Shown here: piece after piece, positions 9,001 to 15,222 of the stretch
How the letters are laid out: each line of letters opens with the position of its first letter
Position numbering within the stretch: position 1 is the first letter of the stretch
From: Blastocatellia bacterium
GTDB taxonomy: Bacteria; Acidobacteriota; Blastocatellia; Pyrinomonadales; Pyrinomonadaceae
Assembly (NCBI GenBank): GCA_003168335.1
Contig: PMSM01000008.1
Coordinates: 1-50,624 of the forward strand
DNA: 50,624 nt
Reading direction: 5' to 3'
The notes under the pieces: generated by a model
What the model was told of the DNA's origin: nothing
The model's input: only the letters and a program-made list of their open reading frames with translations
Database searches by the model: none
Made by a program: the position numbers and the translations under genes

Positions 9001-11023
9001 ACGAAAACACACCTCCGGCGTTGTTCAGGCTCACGCCCATGGCGTTCGATCCGCTTGTGCCGGTGGTGGCGACCGTAACGTCGCTCTGCGTTGCCGACAC
9101 GCCCACCTGCATGCCGGTCATGGCCACTCCGTTCGTCGCCGTCAAACCCTGAGTACCTGCCGGTGGTGCGATGGCCACACCTTGAACGCGCGTGTTGCTG
9201 GCGTTCATCTGGACCCGACCCTGGATCGTCGGTTTCGTTCCATTGACGACTGGCCGGGCGATGGTGTTCGCGGGCGGCGAGATACCCATCAACGTGTCAA
9301 AGTTACTGGTGTTGCCGCTATTAGTAGCGCCCTGTCCGATGAGCCATTGCGACGTAGTAAGGGTCACCCCCACGCCGGACGTCGTCGTTCCTGTAAAGAC
9401 AAAGATTCGCTGGCCGGTGTTGAGGCCCATCGCCGTGTTCGCTGAAGCTAGGAGTTGGAACGGATTACTCAGAGTGCCGGTATGGGTGGTGTCTGGCCCG
9501 GCGCCAGGATTCACAAACCAGATCACGGTGCCGCTGACGGTGACATGAACGGTTACCGGCGCGCTGATGGCCACCCCCGGACAACCCGTGTCGCTCACTG
9601 TATAGGTGAAGGTCACATCACCAGTAACACCGGGCGGCGGATCAAAGTCAAAAGTGCCGGTACTCAGGTTCACGTTCGAGATGATGCCGCCCGCTGGGCT
9701 TGTTGCGCTGATGCTGCCGCTCGTGACCGTAAAGGTAGTTGAGCTGCATCCATTCACTCCATTGTCGGCATTGTCATTCACATTGCCGAGCAGACCAGTA
9801 AGTCCTGTCACCTTCATGTTCGCAAAGGCACTGTAAGCCGCGGGCGCAACTACCACCGGCGGATCATTCACTGCGTTAACTGTGATGATGAAAGTCGCAT
9901 CGGCAGAGTTATCGACGCCGCCGTTCGCCGTGCCCCCGGTGTCGTGCGCGTGATAGGTGATCGTCGCGGTGCCGTTCTGGTTCGCGGCCGAGGTGTATGT
10001 GAGCGTGGCATTTGTCCCGCTGACGTTGAGCGCCGGCGCGGACGAGAAGAGACTTGGATTCGTGTTGCCGGTGATGACGAAACTTACCGTTTGACCCGAT
10101 TCGTTGGCCGGCCCCGGGCTGATGCTGGTACGAAAGTTCGCCACCGACTGGGCTCCGGCATCTTCGTTTACTGCTACCGGATTGCCGCTCCCGCTAAAAG
10201 TCGGCGGATCGTTGACAGCGTTGACTGTGATCGAGACCGCGCCAGTCTGATTGGAGTCTGCCGTTCCGTCGTTGACCTTGAAGGTGAAACTGTCGGCACC
10301 ATTGAAGTTTAAGTTCGGCGTGTAGGTCACATTGGCGGAGCATACACCGGATAAGCAACTGACCGAGCCGATGCTTCCCAGCGAGCCGTTCGTCGGCGGG
10401 GCGACTATGCTGAACGTCAGAGCACTGCCGTCGGGGTCCTGCCCTTGCAGCGTGATAACGGGAGGAACGGCTGGGTCCTCGTTCGTCGTAACGGCGACTG
10501 TGCCGTTGAGGCCATTCTGGTCAAAAGCAACTGGAGTGCTGTTTAGTGAACCCGGAACGATCGTCGTATGCGAGTCTAAGGGAACGTTGAAGTTGAGTCC
10601 GGTGGCCGGCGCTCCGCTGGTGTTGCTCAGTTGAACGGTGTAGTCGACCCTCTCAGTTGTCCCCGCAACTCCCGTCGTCGGATCGAGCTTGGCATCGGCG
10701 TCTTTGTCCACGAGCAGGCCGGTCATCGTGGCCGTCACTGCGGCGGGCGGTGGAGGCGTGGGCGCCAGCGGTTCGGGAGCTGGTTGCGGTTGCGGACCCG
10801 GCAACGCCGAAGCCGGCATCGCACTTGGCGGATTAACGAATAGTTCTGCTGCGGCTGACTTAGCCGGGTCGCGCTTCTTCCCGTCCTTATTCTTTACCGT
10901 CGATGCTTTGGCGATCGAAGGCGCCGCCACGGCGGCGATAGGTGTGATCAGAATCGTGAAAGAGAGTAAGCAGGCAACAAAAACTCTCAGGATTCCGGGC
11001 GAGGGATGGAGGAATTGCGTCAC
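1..11023 (-). CDS. Giant secreted surface protein with Ig-like, beta-helix and metzincin-like domains (3' end outside window)
   Basis: One open frame of about 3674 codons, checked for phase at six sites along its length; the stop lies beyond the left edge. Start GTG at 11023 follows GAGGT at about 10 nt. Residues 1-35 are a signal peptide (hydrophobic LRVFVACLLSFTILITP), then a Pro-rich linker. Approximate order: cadherin-like/tandem-95 repeats (190-470, NDPP and VNEDAGAQS), parallel beta-helix (480-1120, many TISGN-type turns), a metallopeptidase-like region with HEMGHKLGLDD at about 1353 and a Met-turn-like LMYGY near 1373, a repeat-derived insertion (1416-1500), Ig-like repeats of the GTVTFKDG type (1580-1930), CSLREA-like motif GSLRDAI with a second beta-helix, further Ig-like repeats, then CTLREAINAANA with a third beta-helix. 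The family is usually cell-surface or secreted. Protease activity is inferred from the motif only; substrate unknown. Confidence 0.88.
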   Translation of the reverse strand, partial: MTQFLHPSPGILRVFVACLLSFTILITPIAAVAAPSIAKASTVKNKDGKKRDPAKSAAAELFVNPPSAMPASALPGPQPQPAPEPLAPTPPPPAAVTATMTGLLVDKDADAKLDPTTGVAGTTERVDYTVQLSNTSGAPATGLNFNVPLDSHTTIVPGSLNSTPVAFDQNGLNGTVAVTTNEDPAVPPVITLQGQDPDGSALTFSIVAPPTNGSLGSIGSVSCLSGVCSANVTYTPNLNFNGADSFTFKVNDGTADSNQTGAVSITVNAVNDPPTFSGSGNPVAVNEDAGAQSVANFRTSISPGPANESGQTVSFVITGNTNPSLFSSAPALNVSGTNATLTYTSAANQNGTATITYHAHDTGGTANGGVDNSADATFIITVNAVNDPPVVVAPAAYSAFANMKVTGLTGLLGNVNDNADNGVNGCSSTTFTVTSGSISATSPAGGIISNVNLSTGTFDFDPPPGVTGDVTFTYTVSDTGCPGVAISAPVTVHVTVSGTVIWFVNPGAGPDTTHTGTLSNPFQLLASANTAMGLNTGQRIFVFTGTTTSGVGVTLTTSQWLIGQGATNSGNTSNFDTLMGISPPANTIARPVVNGTKPTIQGRVQMNASNTRVQGVAIAPPAGTQGLTATNGVAMTGMQVGVSATQSDVTVATTGTSGSNAMGVSLNNAGGVFSLISVNVNGGAKGISVTNLATGSFTVLGTGSAGTGGSIQNCTVRGAEFISSNNITLKYMNINGNGLGSPSPDAGCADLSNVIIGVGSNANADCQSNIHLQSTSTVVLDTVTANSSKQVGINGNAVNGLTLTDVTASLNGDAINEDGVQLVNSTGTITVTRGIFKDNAANAFRMQNGTGTPTLNITGNNTATGGFFGNTNYPQASGSAPSPNNTTANSGIFLATANTNSAKITAVIKGVTIDRVYSHGLHADSAGNGTMDLTFGQAGAGNGNTVTNTGLGVVIVGTNSTGFTYSIVNNTFNNTAAAIPLGFATNVISARKAGAGTWTGTISGNKIGTNTVARSGCDVSACNGITADAFNSSGTYTATITNNEVNEVNGAGIDVQSGGGSDSTVIKTTITGNTVRDPFIGAGSGSQNTAIFVQSGSVAGDTTTVKAQIDSNICSGSWNTPGNHSLIRVRERFTTTTFCLTNYNPANDYDGGGAGNVGDVATFLAQQNSGSTAPAGYAIGSASQIATAPAAGSVSGPSCPLLLAQGGIMAALNSPSLISAFLSSSFESPVFKSGPASISGGPKGIISNSITQPGLNEIVAAAIQRWSATGLTAQQIATLGDLKFDVANLEGSYLGEADGNHILVDRAAQDRGWFIDSTPQDDSEFGNASGTRRYTDPMSAPAGHVDLLTAIMHEMGHKLGLDDTYAEKDRDNLMYGYLTVGERRLPAQGQAANATPSQNVAAHFLSLPPDLIPAGDGFNSRGQRPRIAAQNNISDPVRVELIRPLQVREAFVDRLPAALPPAIESHAFGVNDRGSSPTVREGVDLSGRNRKALAYARATAPTASVTHRSEIKLNHARSRKTEVRGQRSEVRASKAAVAPMMLMSPPPGTFPINGTGSGFSMPNGKTITITFSVTLNNPPNLSGVPPATPQVSQQGTLSGAFSGNPIVTDDPNTVAANDATVTPVDLFHTTTTLSAVPTAGNWNAGQSVTFTAAVASNPAGNPTAVTGTVTFKDGVNPISGCSNVALSSAQAQCVTTFGSGAHSVTAVYSGDGNFNPSTSNTLSQGAVNASGTTTAVTSSLNPSLVTQNVTFTATVTSTSGFAGPPTGTVTFKDGVNPITCSNVGGQSLNGSGVATCQISTLIAGPHSITAVYPGDTNFTTSTGTLNTDPQVVNKSNTTTALVSSSNPSAPTVQVTYTATVSSLTSVTGPPTGTVTFNDGVNPIVCENVGGQTLSGGVATCKFTYPNTTGSPHSITAVYNGDGTFNASPASNIVLQAVQSCSASVVVLNTNDSGPGSLRDAITTGVCAGGTITFDPVVFAGPGSHTIELIDANGELLVNKNVTITGPGASVLTVKRAVAAASNFRVFEIASNSPNPPFIVTISGMTISNGNLVGNAGPAGSPTGLPGDSVTGGGILNDSGTLTLLNVIVSGNHVVGGVGGAGTGAGDNGGGGGDANGGGIFNTGALTLTNSTISGNTATGGKGGDSNATPGSGGSARGGGVYNIGVLTTGALTITKSTIASNTAAAGAGGANPTPGPSGFSGGAAGGGVYSSGTSGTTALTISGSTFNGNSVTGFGSEGGGLDSEGGTLTIDNSTISGNSSDGFGGGLLNCGSTTAVLTSVTITGNRADADNDGFGDGGGLNQTSSNSITLRNTIVAGNFKGTNVLQVETGTVVGTVSTTGNATVVVTAAGLPGGTKTVNAPVTSGFTADQAAASMRTELTNDLDVGGFFDVTGANNKIILTVKTAAANDGTMNIATGGDASGLDPGTSDHTIPGVAATASDIFGTVNSDGFNLIQSTSGATIIETLNPGTNITGQDPLLDVLADNGGPTKTHALKNSSPALETGNAFGLTTDQRGFPRPVNLSEIGAFERQAAATQPGAPTLDPASDSAPVGAPYSTNHTTNLVFNISGVTLGATVQLFRDANPTPVASGVASGNTIQLTDPGPLTTGTVYSYTAQQSLGSDTSPVSNATSVTIDTTPDAPDLDAASDTGTSNTDNITNDTTPTFTITGVLNGAFVELLRDTNPSTGAVVVVSGTASGTSISLTDPGVNAGNYFYTARQTPSGGSASPQSAALSVTIQTTPDVPDLIAASDSGTSNTDNITNDTTPTFTITGVLNGAFVELLRDSVSIQSGTAAGTSIQLQDPGATPNIPHTYTARQTPSGGSLSPESSGLPVTIDTTLPTVAISSTAPNPTNTSPIPFTVLFSESVSGFTISSITVGNGVKSNFSGSGASYSFDVTPAGQGLVSVDIATGVATDTAGNLNTVATQVTRTFDSAPPTVLIGSPASNPTSTSPIPFTVTFNEPVSGFTSSDITVGNGAVVGASFLGSGANYSFDVTPAGQGPVSVDIAAGVATDTAGNLNTAAAQLNRTFDTSGPTVSITAVSPDPRNTSVSSIQIVFNKAVTGFDLADLTLKLNGGANLLTGAQTLTSGDNITWTLGNLSGLTGAEGTYVLKLTASGSNIKDAANNPLLSDATETWVLDTTAPTVTVSVDVGQANPVTGPTASTVINFKVVFSESVTGFIPADVNLSGTAGATVANVSGSGTTYNVAVEGMTSSGAATITIPAAAATDAAGNGNTSVNPTNTATVTFNKDDFTTFEVNSLLDTDDGPCAPVGTGNGCTLREAINAANADAGAETITFNSVVFAAPGPYVISLLNALPNITTDMTIQGPGANVLTVERNSGAGTNFRIFNITNGPPVPVVTIAGLTITKGILPNSSIGGGINNNGTLTLNDSTISANQIGSGSGGGIYTSGTLTINNSTISGNQGGASTFGGGLRNDGTLTINNSTISGNQTGTTSGGGGILNGSGTTTLSSVTVTANSVSSGAGGGISISSGTVTIKNTIIGGGNTATTGPDINGPVQSDGFNLIQSTSGATITETLNAGTNITGQDPLLFALLDNGGPTKTHALQCTSPAIDKGKAFTLTTDQRGGTRPFDLADSVYPNAAGGDGADIGAYETQTGGGCLPLAVPPSPAPATNEDTPVVITLTGTYSQNFALTFSITQQPVHSTATLVPSAAS
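2672..2767 (-). repeat. 96-bp direct repeat, copy 1, inside the giant gene
   Basis: These 96 bases recur identically at 2981-3076. They encode the same stretch of an Ig-like repeat (TGVLNGAFVELLRD region). Neighbouring parts of the two repeats have diverged, so the identity points to recent duplication or gene conversion. Confidence 0.85.
2981..3076 (-). repeat. 96-bp direct repeat, copy 2, inside the giant gene
   Basis: Identical in sequence to 2672-2767 and in the same reading frame. The distance between copies is 309 bp, a multiple of three, so unequal recombination between them would remove or add one domain without breaking the frame. Confidence 0.85.
6522..6606. repeat. Inverted-repeat cassette A (REPIN-like) within the giant gene
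   Basis: Arms 6522-6550 and 6578-6606 are inverted copies of a 29-nt unit, beginning GGGGCAGTAGCCCG on one side and GGGGTAGTAGCCCG on the other, both ending in AGGGC. A short hairpin (CACGCC/GGCGTG) follows at 6612-6629. The cassette is translated without a stop in the giant protein and encodes low-complexity charged sequence. Confidence 0.8.
6630..6774. repeat. Inverted-repeat cassette B with ATTYAATAGCC motif, within the giant gene
   Basis: Arms 6630-6658 and 6746-6774 are inverted copies starting GATTCAATAGCC and GATTTAATAGCC, each followed by a GC-rich self-complementary stretch (GGCAACGCC type). Between them lies the palindrome GGTCGAATCAATTCGACC (6693-6710). The same ATTYAATAGCC-plus-hairpin design recurs in the intergenic cassette at 12838-13046, so this is a dispersed repeat family that has entered a coding sequence in frame. 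Confidence 0.8.
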
Positions 11024-11394
11024 GACTATTGGTACCTCGAGTGCAGACTTCAGTTATCAGCAGCGAATGGTAATTCTACTTTGAATCAATCGGCCCAGCA
11101 GGAAAGATGACTAAGAGTCAAAATACCAGTTTTACGAACGACTAGAGTAGTACACGTTCGAAAACCCGTCAACGCAAATGTTCTGAGGTCAGGACCATCC
11201 GTGGGAGCGGTACAGTCACTTCCCTTGCTCAGTCAAATAACCCTCGATAAGAGTCTGTCGGCGCTGTTCAGCGGTTTCGTTGGCGTTCGAAGCTGGAATG
11301 GATGATGGGCGCACCAACGCGATGACATGGATTGTCGGCATCCCGCCACACCGTAAGCCTTTCATTGTTTCGCCGTTAAGCTCGCACGTGGGGC
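11024..11394. other. Intergenic region upstream of the giant gene
   Basis: 371 bp between the acyl-CoA dehydrogenase stop and the giant gene start. Apart from the GAGGT ribosome binding site just before the GTG at 11023, I see no convincing promoter, terminator hairpin or small gene. A 67-codon open frame at 11216-11419 on the minus strand has no recognisable features and overlaps the dehydrogenase end. Confidence 0.5.
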
Positions 11395-12618
11395 TTACTG
11401 TGTGCGTGGCTGGCTCCATTTCGCAAGTTCCAGTTTGCCGATGGCTGCGGTGTGCACTTCATCCGGGCCATCGGCTAGTCGCAGCGTGCGCACATTGGCC
11501 CAGGCATCGGCAAGAAACGTGTCTTGCGAAACGCCGGCGGCGCCATGGGCTTGAATCGCTCGATCAAGCACTCGCAACGTAACGTTTGGCGCGACCACTT
11601 TGATCATCGCGATTTCTGCTTGCGCGGCTTTGTTTCCCACAGTATCCATCATGTAAGCAGCTTTCAGCGTTAGCAGGCGAGCTTGTTCAATCTCCATCCG
11701 CGACGTCGCAATGTCAGCCCGAATAGTGCCCTGCTCGGCGAGCGGCTTGCCAAAAGCCACGCGCGATAGCACGCGTTTGCACATTGTTTCCAGAGCTCGC
11801 TCAGCCACGCCGATGCAACGCATGCAGTGATGAATGCGTCCCGGTCCCAGCCGCCCCTGGGCGATCTCGAATCCCCTTCCCTCGCCCAGCAGGATATTCG
11901 AGATCGGGACCCGCACATTTTCAAACGTGATCTCGGCATGGCCGTGTGGCGCGTGATCATAGCCGAACACGGTCAGCATCCGTTCCAACTTAACTCCCGG
12001 CGCGTCCATCGGCACCAGGATCATCGATTGCTGTTCATGACGCCGGGCTTCGGGATTTGTCTTGCCCATGAAAATGATGATCTGACAGCGCGGATCGCCC
12101 GCCCCCGATGCCCACCACTTCCGGCCGTTGATGACGTACTCGTTGCCATCCCGAACGATACTCGCTTCGATGTTCGTGGCGTCCGACGAGGCGACCGCAG
12201 GTTCGGTCATGGCGAAGCACGAGCGAATTTCACCAGCGAGCAGAGGCTGCAACCAACGCACTTTCTGTTCGGGGGTGCCGTAACGAGCCAGCACTTCCAT
12301 GTTTCCGGTGTCCGGCGCGGAGCAGTTGAATACTTCGGGCGCTAGTGGGCTGTGGCCCATGATTTCGCACAACGGCGCATACTCGAAATTGGTTAGCCCC
12401 GCGCCGCGCTCGTCATCAGGCAGGAACAGATTCCACAAACCTTCCGCGCGCGCCTTCGGTTTCAGCTCTTCAACTATCCGCGGCGCTGACCATCGTTGCT
12501 GTTCAACCTCGTCCCCTGCAACATTGTATCGCTGCTCATTCGGATAGATATGCGCCTCCATGAAAGCCGTCAGGCGCTGCTGGAAATCTTTTGCTTTATC
12601 TGAGAATTCAAAGTGCAA
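11395..12618 (-). CDS. Acyl-CoA dehydrogenase, ACAD10/11-like
   Basis: 407 residues, usual length for a single-domain acyl-CoA dehydrogenase; FAD-dependent alpha,beta-dehydrogenation of an acyl-CoA in the cytoplasm. Visible signatures: [17 protein letters not shown] (flavin/substrate loop), GRKWWASGA, the C-terminal helical part [17 protein letters not shown], and [16 protein letters not shown] near the C-terminus. The start is TTG at 12618 because AAAGGAG sits 6 nt upstream; no ATG is nearby. The pattern [10 protein letters not shown] with the adjacent APH-family kinase matches the ACAD10/ACAD11 branch, where the two domains are fused in animals. Same strand as the kinase (13172-14269) and enoyl-CoA hydratase (14424-15209), separated by a hairpin-rich 553-bp gap. 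Confidence 0.9.
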   Translation of the reverse strand: MHFEFSDKAKDFQQRLTAFMEAHIYPNEQRYNVAGDEVEQQRWSAPRIVEELKPKARAEGLWNLFLPDDERGAGLTNFEYAPLCEIMGHSPLAPEVFNCSAPDTGNMEVLARYGTPEQKVRWLQPLLAGEIRSCFAMTEPAVASSDATNIEASIVRDGNEYVINGRKWWASGAGDPRCQIIIFMGKTNPEARRHEQQSMILVPMDAPGVKLERMLTVFGYDHAPHGHAEITFENVRVPISNILLGEGRGFEIAQGRLGPGRIHHCMRCIGVAERALETMCKRVLSRVAFGKPLAEQGTIRADIATSRMEIEQARLLTLKAAYMMDTVGNKAAQAEIAMIKVVAPNVTLRVLDRAIQAHGAAGVSQDTFLADAWANVRTLRLADGPDEVHTAAIGKLELAKWSQPRTQ

Positions 12619-13171
12619 GTTTTCTCCTTTATAGGTAGTGTCTCAATTCCTTTTGCGCCTTCCGATACTCTTTGCGCCTTGGCGAGAAATGTACTTTTCG
12701 CTAATGTCTGCTGAAATTCGAAGCGCGCGCACTTACAACTCTCCGGTGCATAAAACGTTTCGATATCTCAGTTCACAACTTCCCGTGATATTTCACGCGA
12801 AGGCGCTAAGGCATATTTTTCGGCCTGTTGCCAGGTAAGGCCCGAAGGCCCGACATTTAATAGCCACGCCCGTAAGGGCGTGGTTGCGATTGTCTCTATG
12901 AATCTTGAGGCCCAAAGGGCCGGCACTCTTGCCCCTCCGATGTTCATCGCTCATCGCTTTGTGCCGCACCTTCGGCGCTCCGTCTTGTTAGAGCTCTGAT
13001 CCACGCCCTTACGGGCGTGGCTATTGAATGTCGGCCCTTCGGGCCTGCGATTTCAGGGAATCGACACAAAGAGTTTCTTTTCGGGCGACTCCCTTTGCAA
13101 CCAACGATCCTTGATCACGAGCTCCTTAAGTCGCAAAGAAAATCAAACTAGGACAATACCCTTTTCTACCT
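12619..13171. other. Repeat-bearing intergenic gap between dehydrogenase and kinase
   Basis: 553 bp without a credible gene. The centre (12838-13046) is a large inverted-repeat cassette. The AAAGGAG ribosome binding site of the dehydrogenase lies at the left edge. The remainder contains no recognisable promoter or coding sequence. Confidence 0.5.
12838..13046. repeat. Inverted-repeat cassette C (REPIN-like)
   Basis: Two 46-bp arms, 12838-12883 and 13001-13046, are inverted copies with only a few mismatches. Each contains AGGCCCGAAGG, ACATTYAATAGCC and the palindrome CCACGCCCGTAAGGGCGTGG, so each arm can also fold on itself. A further GGCCC/GGGCC stem lies in the spacer near 12909. The ATTYAATAGCC core is shared with cassette B inside the giant gene. 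Confidence 0.85.
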
Positions 13172-14269
13172 TCAAGACCTCTCAACCAGCGCCGTGCCAA
13201 TGCGCGCCAGCCACGTTACACGCTCGTCGAGCGTCGCGAAGCGTGGGTCGTCCGTCTGGCCGCGATGGTAACGGAAAAAGATCTGTTGCAGCACCACGGT
13301 AAGTTTGAAGACGGCAAACACTTCATAGAAAGTGATGTTTGTCAGATCAAAGCTCGTCTGTGCAGCATAGCGTTCCAGGATCTCTGCCCGCGTAAACCAA
13401 CCGGGCCGATTCGTTACCGAAGTCAGCGCATCGCGTCGAGACGCCGTCGCAGTATGCACCCAGTAGCAAAGCAGGATGCCCAGATCGACCAGCGGGTCGC
13501 CTACCGCGCTCATCTCCCAATCAAAAACCGCGACGATGCAGCCCAGGTCGTCTTTGTCCAGCATGACGTTGTCCAGTTTGAAGTCGCCGTGGACCAACGT
13601 CGGACGTTTCGGGTCGGACGGAAGATGTGCCGTCAACCAATTCGCGAGCACGTCCATTTCCGGTAGATCGCTGGTTTGCGATTGCTGCCAGCGCTCGCCC
13701 CAACCGCTCACCTGGCGCGCGACGAATCCTGACGGCTTACCTAGTGCCGACAAGTTCGGCGCATTGATCGAAACGTTGTGCAGAGCTGCCAGCGCAGCGA
13801 CCATCGCCTCACTAACGCGGCGTCGCTCAGCCGGCCGATTGGCGAGTTCAGGCGGCTCGTCAGTGCGAATCACCAGTCCGTGCCTGCGCTCCATAATGTA
13901 AAAGGTCGAACCAATAACGCTTTTGTCTTCACAGAGGACAAACGGGCGCGGCGCGAGTGGGAAGACGGTGTGGACGGCTGCGAGAATACGATATTCGCGC
14001 GCCATGTCGTGAGCCTTCAGCGCCAACGGCCCGAAGGGCGGACGGCGCATCACAAATTCCTGTCCGCCGAACCGCAGCAGGTAAGTCAGGTTTGAGTGAC
14101 CTCCGTGAAACTGCTCAACCGTTAATGGCGACGACTGGTCGAACTGGTCGCCGAGTAATGCGGCCAGCTTTGCGCGCGCGTAAGCCGCAAGCGCATCCCA
14201 ATCGAGATGCTCGCTCGCGCGCACAGGTTTTGTGTCAGATGAATCAGGCACCTGCTTCTCGCTGCCCAA
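13172..14269 (-). CDS. Phosphotransferase family protein (APH/ACAD10-11 kinase type)
   Basis: 365 residues in the aminoglycoside-phosphotransferase/choline-kinase fold. The glycine loop region reads FHGGHSNLTYLLRFGGQEFVMRRPP, with the likely ATP-binding Lys replaced by Arg as is common in this branch. The catalytic segment LVHGDFKLDNVMLD carries HGDxxxxN and the metal-binding DWE follows in VAVFDWEMSAVGDPLVDLG. In animals this domain is the N-terminal half of ACAD10/11, which phosphorylates 4-hydroxyacyl-CoA for later removal of the hydroxyl group; here it is a separate gene upstream of the matching dehydrogenase. Start TTG at 14269 is the longest option and has a weak binding site; GTG at codon 17 is an alternative. 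Not expected to be an antibiotic-resistance gene. Confidence 0.85.
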   Translation of the reverse strand: MGSEKQVPDSSDTKPVRASEHLDWDALAAYARAKLAALLGDQFDQSSPLTVEQFHGGHSNLTYLLRFGGQEFVMRRPPFGPLALKAHDMAREYRILAAVHTVFPLAPRPFVLCEDKSVIGSTFYIMERRHGLVIRTDEPPELANRPAERRRVSEAMVAALAALHNVSINAPNLSALGKPSGFVARQVSGWGERWQQSQTSDLPEMDVLANWLTAHLPSDPKRPTLVHGDFKLDNVMLDKDDLGCIVAVFDWEMSAVGDPLVDLGILLCYWVHTATASRRDALTSVTNRPGWFTRAEILERYAAQTSFDLTNITFYEVFAVFKLTVVLQQIFFRYHRGQTDDPRFATLDERVTWLARIGTALVERS

Positions 14270-14314
14270 ATAGTCACTCTCGCGCCGGGTGGTGTCCTGA
14301 TTTCACGGCGTTTA

Positions 14315-14372
14315 GAGTACCAACTTCAGTTGGGCTTTTTTCGCGACTAAGACCCAACTAAAGTTGGTACTC
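14315..14372. repeat. Hairpin repeat between hydratase and kinase genes
   Basis: GAGTACCAACTTCAGTTGGG at 14315-14334 is mirrored by its near-perfect complement at 14353-14372 (19 of 20 positions). Each arm also contains a smaller palindrome (CCAACT/AGTTGG). A run of six T follows the left arm, so it could double as a terminator, but its form is that of a dispersed repeat. Confidence 0.75.
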
Positions 14373-14423
14373 CGTACACCGCTTATCAAAGTAAGACCCC
14401 ACCTGCTTTCGGATTCCTTAATT

Positions 14424-15209
14424 CTAACCAAACACCGCCTTGCGTTTCTGCAGGAACGCAGTCACCCCTTCGATGAAGTCCGTTGAATGGAAGCACGCTT
14501 CCTGGTTGATAGCCTCAAAGTCGAGCGCGCCGGCCAGATCTGATTCAGCGCCACGGTTGAGTCCGGCTTTGATTTTCGCCAGGGCCACGCGCGGAGATGT
14601 GACGAGCCGGGCCGCGAGAGCATCGACCGTAGCATCAAGCTCGGCGAACGGGACGATTCTGTTGACCATGCCCAGTTGATACGCATCTTGGGCGCTGATG
14701 ATATCTCCGGTGGCCATTAGCTCAAACGCCTTCTGATAACCCACCAGTCGGGGCAGGAAAAAGGTGCCGCCCCCATCCGGCATCAAGCCGACACGGACAA
14801 AGACCTGACCAAAGACCGCCTGTTCCGAGGCCACCACAATGTCACAAGCCAACGCGTAGTTGCAGCCCACTCCCACCGCGTGACCATGAACCCGTGCGAT
14901 GATCGGGACCGGCAGAGCCCGCATCGCGAGGATAGTTGGGTTGACGCCCTCGCGCAGGGACTTTGTCACATCGAAATCTGCAATCTCGCGTTCACTGGTA
15001 GCTGCCAGATCCGCGCCGGCACAGAAGGACTCACCCGCTCCCGTCAGAATAACCACTCGCGTGCCATCCTCCGCGGATTGTCCGATCGCATCGCGAATCA
15101 TCGAGACCGTCTCTAGATCGACTGAGTTGCGCCGCGTGGGGCGATTGATGGTGATGCGCTTGATGCCGTCTGCAAGAGTGACGAGCAGGTTCTCTGCATG
15201 GTTTGTCAT
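14424..15209 (-). CDS. Enoyl-CoA hydratase/isomerase family protein
   Basis: 261 residues from ATG at 15209, chosen because AAGGAG lies 9 nt upstream; an in-frame extension to 15389 has no family similarity. Crotonase fold: ITINRPTRRNSVD near the start, oxyanion-hole segment AGESFCAGADLAA, and ALPVPIIARVHGHAVGVGCNYALACDIVVAS. The first catalytic Glu position of classical hydratases reads Asn in VGCNYAL while the second region reads VGLMPDGGGTFFLPR with Asp, so isomerase or another crotonase reaction is possible. Likely acts on the acyl-CoA product of the neighbouring kinase and dehydrogenase. Preceded by a hemerythrin gene 13 bp upstream on the same strand. Confidence 0.88.
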   Translation of the reverse strand: MTNHAENLLVTLADGIKRITINRPTRRNSVDLETVSMIRDAIGQSAEDGTRVVILTGAGESFCAGADLAATSEREIADFDVTKSLREGVNPTILAMRALPVPIIARVHGHAVGVGCNYALACDIVVASEQAVFGQVFVRVGLMPDGGGTFFLPRLVGYQKAFELMATGDIISAQDAYQLGMVNRIVPFAELDATVDALAARLVTSPRVALAKIKAGLNRGAESDLAGALDFEAINQEACFHSTDFIEGVTAFLQKRKAVFG

Positions 15210-15222
15210 TATCTGTAGCTCC

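Noticed and set aside
326-11084. Many plus-strand and other-frame open frames across the giant gene
   Set aside because: They are composition shadows of the continuous minus-strand frame; they have no ribosome binding sites and no family resemblance.
11216-11419. 67-codon minus frame as a gene
   Set aside because: It overlaps the end of the dehydrogenase gene, has no recognisable motif and no clear ribosome binding site.
13172-14269. The APH-type kinase as an antibiotic-resistance gene
   Set aside because: Its sequence and neighbours match the ACAD10/11 kinase branch, not aminoglycoside-modifying enzymes.
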